The notes beneath the pieces were generated by a model that was not told where the DNA came from, made no database searches, and saw nothing but the letters and a program-made list of their open reading frames with translations. From an uncultured Clostridia bacterium (GTDB lineage Bacteria > Bacillota > Clostridia > UMGS1810): a stretch of DNA of 14,620 bases. The stretch is taken from NCBI GenBank assembly GCA_905210855.1, contig CAJLYL010000040.1, forward strand, positions 1 to 14,620. The letters run 5' to 3'. Below are positions 6,296 through 12,535 of this stretch, piece by piece. How positions within the stretch are numbered: position 1 is the first letter of the stretch; every line of letters starts with the position of its first letter. A program made the position numbers and the translations under genes.

Positions 6296-6565
6296 GTGGA
6301 CGGCATAACATTCGGCACCGTTGTGGGTTATTTATTGGGGATTCTTATAATCATTATTTCCGCACGGATTTTTTTCGCGCCGTTTAAGACCGTTTTGCGC
6401 ATCATAGCCAACAGCGCGCTCGGCGCGGCGGTGCTTATGCTGATTAACGCCGCCGAGCCTGTTCTTCACATATACATAGGCGTCAACCCGATATCTGCCG
6501 TCACTCTGGGTATGCTCGGAGTGCCGGGACTGTGTCTGCTTATGCTGCTGCAAATTTTTTTCTGA
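6296..6565 (+). CDS. bofA: BofA-type inhibitor of pro-sigma-K processing
   Basis: A small integral membrane protein of 89 residues, matching BofA (87 in Bacillus). Two hydrophobic segments are visible, a long one near the N-terminus (GYLLGILIIIISARIFF) and a C-terminal one. The family block follows: INAAEPVLHIYIGVNP, then ISAVTLGMLGVPG. In Bacillus, BofA sits in the outer forespore membrane, bridges SpoIVFA and SpoIVFB, and keeps the protease off until the forespore signal arrives. The GTG at 6296 is chosen as start because AAGGGGG (6281-6287) is 8 bases upstream. Earlier in-frame starts (from 6251) would overlap the predicted promoter and add residues the family lacks. Confidence 0.85.
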   Translation: MDGITFGTVVGYLLGILIIIISARIFFAPFKTVLRIIANSALGAAVLMLINAAEPVLHIYIGVNPISAVTLGMLGVPGLCLLMLLQIFF

Positions 6566-6585
6566 AAAATTCACATTATGTTTAC

Positions 6586-6613
6586 TTGACATAAATCGTC
6601 CTTATGATATAAT
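6586..6613 (+). promoter_or_regulatory. sigma-A promoter of the membrane protein-CLC operon
   Basis: TTGACA (6586-6591), a 16-base spacer and TATAAT (6608-6613), with TG at 6605-6606 as an extended -10. The leader to the ATG at 6660 is about 40 bases and shows no fluoride-riboswitch signature. Confidence 0.85.
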
Positions 6614-6659
6614 TAATACATATCAATATTGCGGATTAATTAACTTCGGAGGATAATAT

Positions 6660-7319
6660 ATGTCAACAAAAACAGAAAAACAGAAAAAATGGGAAAACTA
6701 CTGGTATTACTACAAATGGCACACCATAATAGGCATTATCGCCGCCTTGGTGATAGCATACACCGTGTATGACAAGGTGACCTATGTCAAACCCGATTTC
6801 GAGATAGACGCGGTGACGGACTGCGGATTTACGTACAATTCCGCAGATATGGTTGAAAACAGCCTTGCGTCATCCGGCGCGCTGGACGATATAAACGGTG
6901 ACGGCAAGGTTAAGGCGTCCGTCAGCTACTACACTGCCGGATATTCCGATGAGGCGTCAAAGCAGGCAGACCCGTCAATGATGCAGATTGTTCAGCTGCG
7001 TATGGCAGTGGGCGAATCGCCGATCATCCTCACGGACGCGGCGGTTGTCAAGGTTTTTGACGACCAGGGCGTGTTTATGGATATCACCGACCTGACGGAC
7101 AGGCTCGGCATCGCACAAGAGAACAGACTGATATCCAAGGACGGCGCGGTCATCGGCATTAACGTTGCCGAAAGCACGGTTTTTGCGGACACAGGCATAC
7201 AAACGGGCGAGCTGTATCTGACGCTGCGCAATCCGACCAACGACATGAAGAAAAACGAAAAAGCTATGAAACAATTTGACAGCGCCGAAAGAATCGCGGA
7301 ATATTTAATCAGAGGATAA
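6660..7319 (+). CDS. membrane-anchored protein of unknown function
   Basis: A 219-residue protein with a charged start, an aromatic cluster WENYWYYYKW (11-20), one membrane helix (about 22-38) and an extracytoplasmic domain of about 175 residues. That domain contains a calcium-loop-like DINGDGKV (77-84, with D77, N79, D81) but no acidic residue at the usual last ligand position. No catalytic motif was recognised. The aromatic cluster before a single helix recalls a group of uncharacterised Clostridia proteins (impression only). The ATG at 6660 has a good GGAGGA site 6 bases upstream. The next gene starts 5 bases after its stop, with its ribosome site AGAGGA inside the end of this gene, so the two are co-expressed. 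Confidence 0.8.
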   Translation: MSTKTEKQKKWENYWYYYKWHTIIGIIAALVIAYTVYDKVTYVKPDFEIDAVTDCGFTYNSADMVENSLASSGALDDINGDGKVKASVSYYTAGYSDEASKQADPSMMQIVQLRMAVGESPIILTDAAVVKVFDDQGVFMDITDLTDRLGIAQENRLISKDGAVIGINVAESTVFADTGIQTGELYLTLRNPTNDMKKNEKAMKQFDSAERIAEYLIRG

Positions 7320-7324
7320 AAAAG

Positions 7325-8563
7325 ATGTCATTTATAGATAGAGCAAAAAGAAATTCATATATATTTGTTTACTGGCTGGTGCTCTCGGCAGTCGTGGGCG
7401 TGGTGACGGGTTTTGCCGGCGCGTTTTTTCACAAGGCAATATCGTTTGCTACACAGACGCGCACAGAGCATCCGTATCTGATATATTTTCTGCCGCTCGG
7501 AGGCGTGGCAATAGCCTTTATGTACAGGCTGTCAAAAGACGACCTAAGCACAAACACCGTAATCAACTGCATCCGCAAGAGCAGAAGTGCGTCCGCACTC
7601 CTTGCGCCGCTTATCTTTGTCGGCGCGTTTATCACTCATCTTTTCGGCGGCTCTGCCGGACGTGAGGGTGCGGCATTGCAGATAGGCGGCGGCATAGGCT
7701 CGCGCATTGCCTATCGGCTGCATATGAATGAGGAGGACGCCGGCATAATGATGGTGTGCGGCATGAGCGGGGCTTTCTCCGCCATATTCACCACCCCCGT
7801 CACCGCGGCTGTGCTCGCTCTCGAGATTGTCAGCGTGGGGCACATGAGGTATTTTCAGATGCTGCCTTGCATCGTGTCATCGATATGCGGATTCATCATC
7901 ACAAATTCGCTCGGAAACGCGCCGCTGTTCTACGATATACCCAACATACCGATGCTTGACGCGGTTATGTGCATAAAGGTGACCGTGCTCGGCATAATAT
8001 GTGCTTTCCTGAGCACTCTGTTTTGCGTGACCCTGCATTACAGCGAAAAAACCATGAAAAAAATCTTCCCTAAAGACTACATAAGAGCCTTTGCCGGCGG
8101 ATGCATAATTATTGTGCTCACCCTTGCTGTCGGCTGCCGCGATTACAACGGTGCAGGAATGGATATCATCGGCAGGGCGCTCTCCGGCGAGGCAAAACCC
8201 GAGGCATTTTTGCTCAAGCTGATTTTCACCGCCGTGACAATCGGCGCAGGCTTCAAGGGCGGCGAGATAGTGCCGGCGTTCTTTGTCGGCTCAACATTCG
8301 GTGCGGTGCTCGGCGGCCTGCTCGGCATAGACCCGGCGTTTGCGGCGGCACTGTCGCTTGTATGCGTGTTCTGCGGCATTGCCAACTGCCCCTTGTCGTC
8401 GGTTATACTGGGAGTTGAGCTTTTCGGCTCGTCGGGAATTATATTTTTCACGCTGGTGTGCGCGATTTCATTCATAGTCTCCGGCAGATTCGGGCTGTAT
8501 CGCAGCCAAAAGATTGTTTATTCGCAGCACGGTATTTTACACCATGAGCATTATGTCAGATAA
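7325..8563 (+). CDS. CLC-family ion transporter, probably the fluoride (CLC-F) branch
   Basis: A 412-residue polytopic CLC protein. THLFGGSAGREGAALQIGG (104-122) contains the gating glutamate E114 within GREG. Where Cl- transporters have GSGIP, this protein reads STNTVI (75-80). Where they have GxFxP, it reads GFKGGEIVPAFFVG (309-322). Loss of the Ser/Tyr chloride ligands with GREG(T/A) and GFKGGE motifs is how I recall the CLC-F fluoride/proton antiporters. The fluoride assignment is an inference, and CLC membership itself is firm. There is no CBS domain. It is co-transcribed with the unknown membrane protein upstream and followed by a strong terminator. Confidence 0.88.
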   Translation: MSFIDRAKRNSYIFVYWLVLSAVVGVVTGFAGAFFHKAISFATQTRTEHPYLIYFLPLGGVAIAFMYRLSKDDLSTNTVINCIRKSRSASALLAPLIFVGAFITHLFGGSAGREGAALQIGGGIGSRIAYRLHMNEEDAGIMMVCGMSGAFSAIFTTPVTAAVLALEIVSVGHMRYFQMLPCIVSSICGFIITNSLGNAPLFYDIPNIPMLDAVMCIKVTVLGIICAFLSTLFCVTLHYSEKTMKKIFPKDYIRAFAGGCIIIVLTLAVGCRDYNGAGMDIIGRALSGEAKPEAFLLKLIFTAVTIGAGFKGGEIVPAFFVGSTFGAVLGGLLGIDPAFAAALSLVCVFCGIANCPLSSVILGVELFGSSGIIFFTLVCAISFIVSGRFGLYRSQKIVYSQHGILHHEHYVR

Positions 8564-8566
8564 ATC

Positions 8567-8608
8567 AAAAGTGACAGTGCGTATTGCCGCACTGTCACTT
8601 TTATTTTA
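8567..8608 (+). terminator. terminator after the CLC gene
   Basis: AAAAGTGACAGTGCG (8567-8581) and CGCACTGTCACTTTT (8588-8602) form a perfect 15-bp stem with a 6-base loop and a T-rich tail. The A-run on the 5' side lets it also act on the minus strand, ending the ATPase relic that converges from the right. Confidence 0.9.
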
Positions 8609-8612
8609 TGAG

Positions 8613-9768
8613 CTATATTCCATCAACTATTTTTTCATATTCAACCAATATCACATTTTTCATTTCATTTGCCTTATCTTCGCAACCTCTTGTAAAGCCG
8701 GATTTTGAGAACAGGTAATAATATTTGATTTTATAATTAAACAGTTCGCTCCGCTTTATAAGTGTTTCCAAAACGCCAAGGTCTGCCTTTTCGTTTGTCC
8801 ACTTGCACTCCGCAAAAAAAGCGGTGTTCTTGTCCTGCTCGCCCATAATGTCGATTTCTTCTTGCCCCTTTTCTTTCGGGTTATTGCCCTACCAGCGACC
8901 GATAGATGTGAATTCAACAGGGCAGTTGCCGGACAGCAGCTGTTTCCAAAGGTACTGTTCACATATTTCCTCAAAAACCTTGCCCATATAGTCCGAAAGC
9001 TGCGGTTCTATACGCTTATACGCCAAATCCGCGGCGCCGCGGGCGATAATTGAATTATTCTCAAACACGAAACGATACCAAAAGCGAAACATATTATCCT
9101 CAATCTAATAAACCGATTTTCGGGATGCCTTTTCGCCGTACGGAGTTTCTTTCCGCACAATTCCCAAGTTAATCAGATTTTTGAGGTATATTGCGCAAAC
9201 GTTGGTATCTTCGCCGACTTTGCCGGAAATCTCCGACATTCTCTACGCTCCCGTTGCAACAGCGGCGGTAATCGCCGTATAGATCGCCGGTTCTCTGACC
9301 TCCTGTTTCAGTAGGTTTATCGGCTCCTCATACAAAAAAGAAACGGGATTCAGAAATGCATCCTTGATGTTATCCTCAACGCTCAATGCGTCGTTAATCT
9401 GCAAAAGATACTGCGGCGTACCGCTGACAATCCCGTATATAAGCGCCTTATCTTCGGCAGAGAAATCCTTGAAGTAACGGCAGGTTTCCCCAAAATCAAA
9501 CGGCAAGAGCTTGATTTGCGCAGTTCTTCTGCCGTACAGTGGCGCTTTGTATGCAAGAACATGATCCTCCATATACGACATTGACGAACCGCAGAGAATA
9601 AGCATCAATTTTGATTTGTCTTTGTGTTTATCAATCAAAAGCTGGAGCGCAGATGCAAGGCTCTTTGACGAGCGCGCGACATACGGGTATTCGTCGATTG
9701 CAAGAATGATGCGCTCTTTCTCGGCAAGTCTGAACACATATTCGAGCGCCGATTGTCTCGCTGCAGGT
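8613..9768 (-). pseudogene. degraded AAA ATPase of the archaeal-ATPase/DUF234 type
   Basis: One reading frame runs from about 9768 to the TAG at 8615-8613 (about 385 codons). It is broken by TAG codons at 9245-9243, 9107-9105 and 8891-8889, with no frameshift. In order it holds ALEYVFRLAEKERIILAIDEYPYVA (9750-9676 region, Walker B), LILCGSSMSYME (sensor-like), a winged-helix segment (about 9240-9110), MFRFWYRFVFENNS with PQLSDYMGKVFEEICEQYL, and a C-terminal nuclease-like block with EEIDIMG, FFAECKWT and YYLFSKSGFT. This is the layout of the DUF234 ATPases common in Clostridia. About 90 N-terminal residues, including Walker A, are missing, so it cannot be active. The last TAG may be the original stop. 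Confidence 0.85.
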
Positions 9769-9819
9769 GTATGGAAACAGCAACAACAGAATGATTGTAA
9801 TTACGGTTTTAAATTTCAC
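9765..9819 (-). pseudogene. 5' stub of a secreted-protein gene joined to the ATPase relic
   Basis: A ribosome site AGGTGG (9832-9827) sits 8 bases before GTG (9819-9817), which opens the frame VKFKTVITIILLLLFPYTC. That is a basic start plus a hydrophobic core, like a signal peptide or membrane anchor. After about 18 codons the DNA changes into the ATPase sequence in another frame, near CTGCAG (9761-9766). The visible part is too short to name. It may be a relic of a neighbouring gene whose body was lost in the same deletion that removed the ATPase N-terminus. The merged frame continues to 9631 without sense. Confidence 0.4.
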
Positions 9820-9946
9820 TTTTGTAACCACCTAACCTCTTTATAATTACAGTATTATAATCATATTATACTGCATATTTTTAATAAAAACAGCAAAAAT
9901 ATTAAATAATTAAAGAATTATATTGATTTTATACCTCATTATTAAA

Positions 9947-9991
9947 GTTATCAATTTGTTTTGAGCATAGTATAATTTAATTGTTATCAAT
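9947..9991 (+). repeat. two direct copies of GTTATCAAT flanking the -10 of the XRE promoter
   Basis: GTTATCAAT occurs at 9947-9955, over the -35, and at 9983-9991, at the transcription start, 36 bases apart. The second copy lies in the small inverted repeat ATTG-TTAT-CAAT. The placement suits an operator pair for autoregulation by the XRE protein. Chance is possible in DNA this AT-rich. Confidence 0.4.
9948..9976 (+). promoter_or_regulatory. promoter of the XRE regulator gene
   Basis: TTATCA (9948-9953), 17 bases and a perfect TATAAT (9971-9976). The predicted start, near 9983, is about 30 bases before the ATG at 10013. The surrounding DNA (9835-10010) is very AT-rich. Confidence 0.65.
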
Positions 9992-10012
9992 ATTTTTTGC
10001 GAGGTAAAGGAT

Positions 10013-10360
10013 ATGAGTATCGAAAAAGAAAAAGACCCGATAGTAGTTAAGGTGGGTCGGAGAATCCAAAAATACAGGAATCTGCGAAACATGACGCAGG
10101 ATCAGGTTGCGGAGCTTGCCGGAATATCGCAAAAACATCTGTCAAGAATAGAGCAGGGATATCATAATCCGCGCTTTGATATGGTAATTCAGATTGCGCA
10201 GGCACTGCATATCCCGACCGATGCACTCGCAAAAGATATGTCTGATGATGACATTGATGTCTACATTGCCGCAGTAAAACCCGAAATTGAAAAGCTAACG
10301 CCGAAGCAACGCGAGTTTTTAAGAAAAAGCATTGATTTGCTTAACGAAACGGAATTTTAA
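10013..10360 (+). CDS. XRE-family helix-turn-helix transcriptional regulator
   Basis: A 115-residue protein with a classical HTH_3 domain at about residues 13-70: VGRRIQKYRNLRNMTQDQVAELAG, then ISQKHLSRIEQGYHNPRFDMVIQIAQAL, which includes the recognition helix. The C-terminal 45 residues are charged and helical (LTPKQREFLRKSIDLL) and probably mediate dimerisation. There is no peptidase or ligand domain. The ATG at 10013 follows GAGGTAAAGG. The gene is monocistronic, with its own promoter and a terminator. Its target is unknown. The repeated sequence in its own promoter suggests autoregulation, and the divergent ATPase relic or the stub next to it may once have been under its control. Confidence 0.9.
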   Translation: MSIEKEKDPIVVKVGRRIQKYRNLRNMTQDQVAELAGISQKHLSRIEQGYHNPRFDMVIQIAQALHIPTDALAKDMSDDDIDVYIAAVKPEIEKLTPKQREFLRKSIDLLNETEF

Positions 10361-10392
10361 TTTTCAATATTTTTCTCTAAAAATGCTTGGCA

Positions 10393-10446
10393 AAAGTCCG
10401 AAAACAAACTACAATTATCAACAGTCCGTTTTCGGACTTTGTTTGT
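10393..10446 (+). terminator. hairpin terminator after the XRE gene
   Basis: AAAGTCCGAAAAC (10393-10405) pairs perfectly with GTTTTCGGACTTT (10428-10440) across a 22-base loop. The second arm can instead form a compact hairpin, AGTCCG-TTTT-CGGACT (10423-10438). The T-tract is interrupted (TTTGTTTGT), so efficiency is uncertain. Confidence 0.65.
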
Positions 10447-10519
10447 GTGCTAAAGTTCCGTTGTGACTAAATTATTTGCCGAAGAAACCGAAAAAAATTA
10501 ACTGAAAGGATAGGTTACC

Positions 10520-11134
10520 ATGAAAATTATCACCATAAGCCGAGAATTCGGCAGCGGCGGCAGAGAGCTTGGAAAAAGGCTTGCCGATGAACTCGGATTT
10601 GATTATTATGACAGAGAGATTATCGAGGCGGTTGCGAAAAACAAGGGCATAGACAGCCGCTATGCGGAAAATGCGCTTGAAAACCGCTCGTGGAAAACAT
10701 ACCCCGTAAGCTTTGGGCGTTCGTTTGCAATGCAGACGATGAATAACGCCACATCTCTGCTTGTGGAAGAAAAGAAGATAATAGAAAAAATAGCAGGCCT
10801 GGGTAAAGACTGCGTTATCGTCGGCAGAAATGCCGATGTGCTGCTGAAAAACTACGCTCCGCTGAATATTTTTGTCTGTGCGGATATGCAGTCAAAAATC
10901 AGCCGCTGTGAGGAAAGGACGGCAGAGGGCGAAAATCTCTCTAAAAAAGAGATGGAGCAAAAAATAAGGCGTATTGACAAAATACGCAAGGAGAGACGCC
11001 GGATTGTCTCCGGCGATGAATGGGGCGATAAATCCGCCTATCACCTGGTTGTCAATACAACCGACTGGCGAATAAAAGAACTTACGCCGGCTGTTGCCGA
11101 CTTTGCAAAAAGATTTTTCGGGAGGACAAAATGA
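10520..11134 (+). CDS. cytidylate-kinase-like family protein
   Basis: A 204-residue P-loop protein starting MKIITISREFGSGGRELGKRLADELGFDYYDREII, the N-terminus typical of the cytidylate-kinase-like family (AAK/Cmk fold). The P-loop reads EFGSGGREL rather than the usual GxxGxGK[ST] and lacks the Lys-Ser/Thr pair. An arginine-rich LID-like stretch (KIRRIDKIRKERRR) follows, and VIVGRNADVLL sits in the core. True Cmk phosphorylates CMP. These relatives are widespread in Clostridia and their substrate is not settled, so catalysis on CMP is not claimed. The ribosome site GAAAGGATAGG precedes the ATG at 10520. The stop overlaps the start of the MATE gene (ATGA, 11131-11134), so the two are coupled. 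Confidence 0.85.
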   Translation: MKIITISREFGSGGRELGKRLADELGFDYYDREIIEAVAKNKGIDSRYAENALENRSWKTYPVSFGRSFAMQTMNNATSLLVEEKKIIEKIAGLGKDCVIVGRNADVLLKNYAPLNIFVCADMQSKISRCEERTAEGENLSKKEMEQKIRRIDKIRKERRRIVSGDEWGDKSAYHLVVNTTDWRIKELTPAVADFAKRFFGRTK

Positions 11135-12471
11135 AAACAAAGATACAGCTTTCGGATCATTTCACATACAATCGGTTGATTCGCTTTACACTGCCGTCCA
11201 TATGCATGATGATTTTCACCTCAATCTACGGCGTGGTTGACGGATTTTTTGTGTCCAACTTTGCCGGCAAGACGCCGTTTGCGGCGGTTAATCTCATTAT
11301 GCCTTTTTTGATGATTATGTCAACCGTCGGATTTATGTTCGGCACGGGCGGCTCTGCAATTGTGGCGAAAGCATTCGGAGAGGGTGATGATGAGGGGGCA
11401 AACAATCATTTTTCACTGTTTGTCTACACGTCGCTGATAATCGGCGTTATACTTGCGGTTGTCGGGTTTGTGTTCATCCGCCCGATTGCCGCTCTGCTCG
11501 GCGCGGAGGGTCAGCTGCTGGACAATGCCGCCGTGTACGGGCACATCATCCTTATTGCGCTGCCGTTTAATATTATACAATATCTGTTTCAGTCATTCTT
11601 TGTAACTGCCGGCAAGCCGCATCTCGGTCTTGTGACATCCATATTTGCCGGAGTGACCAATATGGTGCTGGACGCGGTTCTTGTTATCCTGCTGCCGCAG
11701 GAATACAAGCTTGCCGGCGCGGCAATTGCCACTGCGGCGAGCCAGACCGTAGCCGGAGTTTTCTCTCTCTGTTATTTCGGCAGGAAGAATGACAGCAGCC
11801 TGAGGCTCGGCAGAGCAGCTTTTGACGGCAGGGCGCTTGTTAAAGCCTGCACCAACGGCTCATCGGAATTTATGAGCAACATTTCCATGAGCATCGTCGG
11901 TATGCTCTACAACATTCAGCTGCTCAAATATGCCGGCGAAAACGGCATTGCGGCATATGGAGTAATGATGTATGTCAGCATGATATTTGCCGCCGCGTTT
12001 ATCGGATATTCCATAGGTACTGCGCCGATTTTCGGCTATCACGACGGCGCGCGGAATTATGATGAGCTGAAAAGTCTGCTGAAAAAGAGCCTGATTATGA
12101 TAGGCATATTTGCAGTGCTTATGGTTTGCGCGGCTCAGCTGCTTGCCGTGCCGCTTGCAAAGCTGTTTGTAGGATATGACGAGGGGCTGACGGAGCTCAC
12201 CGTTTCGGGATTCCGCATTTTCGCAGCCTCTTTTCTGTTTATGGGATATGCTATTTTCGGTTCGGGATTTTTCACTGCCTTGAATGACGGGGTGACCTCG
12301 GCGATTATTTCATTCCTGAGAACTCTGGTGTTTCAGGTTGCCGCCGTCATTCTGCTGCCGCTTGTCCTGGATATTGACGGAGTGTGGCTGTCTGTTGTGG
12401 TTGCGGAAATGATGGCGCTGGTTATATCTGCAATGTTTATGGTGGGCAAAAGGAAAAAATATAATTATTGA
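11131..12471 (+). CDS. MATE-family efflux transporter
   Basis: A 446-residue protein with about twelve hydrophobic segments in two similar halves, the MATE/MatE layout. Landmarks are RFTLPSICMMIFTSIYGVVDGFFVS at the N-terminus, the AAVNLIMPF and GTGGSAIVAKAFGEGD region of the first half, and GYSIGTAPIFGYHDGARN in the second. Length is normal for the family. It exports cationic compounds, usually driven by Na+ or H+, and the substrate here is unknown. It is translationally coupled to the kinase-like gene and ends before a strong terminator shared with the convergent oxidoreductase gene. Confidence 0.93.
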   Translation: MKTKIQLSDHFTYNRLIRFTLPSICMMIFTSIYGVVDGFFVSNFAGKTPFAAVNLIMPFLMIMSTVGFMFGTGGSAIVAKAFGEGDDEGANNHFSLFVYTSLIIGVILAVVGFVFIRPIAALLGAEGQLLDNAAVYGHIILIALPFNIIQYLFQSFFVTAGKPHLGLVTSIFAGVTNMVLDAVLVILLPQEYKLAGAAIATAASQTVAGVFSLCYFGRKNDSSLRLGRAAFDGRALVKACTNGSSEFMSNISMSIVGMLYNIQLLKYAGENGIAAYGVMMYVSMIFAAAFIGYSIGTAPIFGYHDGARNYDELKSLLKKSLIMIGIFAVLMVCAAQLLAVPLAKLFVGYDEGLTELTVSGFRIFAASFLFMGYAIFGSGFFTALNDGVTSAIISFLRTLVFQVAAVILLPLVLDIDGVWLSVVVAEMMALVISAMFMVGKRKKYNY

Positions 12472-12494
12472 TGTCAGGCAATGCAATAAACAGC

Positions 12495-12535
12495 ACAACC
12501 GTCGGGCGATGATGTTCGCCCGACGGTTGTTTTGT
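12495..12535. terminator. strong hairpin terminator between convergent genes
   Basis: ACAACCGTCGGGCG (12495-12508) and CGCCCGACGGTTGT (12517-12530) form a perfect 14-bp stem with an 8-base loop. TTTGTTT follows on the plus strand. It lies between the MATE stop and the end of the minus-strand oxidoreductase and may serve both, better on the plus strand. Confidence 0.88.

Noticed and set aside
2410..8602. A shared 12-mer ACTGTCACTTTT in the riboswitch (2410-2421) and the CLC terminator (8591-8602)
   Set aside because: Several exact 12-base matches are expected by chance in a window of this length, and the two contexts are unrelated.
8613..9768. Genome-wide reassignment of TAG to an amino acid
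   Set aside because: TAG ends the ABC ATPase gene at 4895-4897 and the isomerase at 13599-13597 in sensible places. The TAGs in the relic appear to replace different residues, and the relic has also lost its N-terminus.
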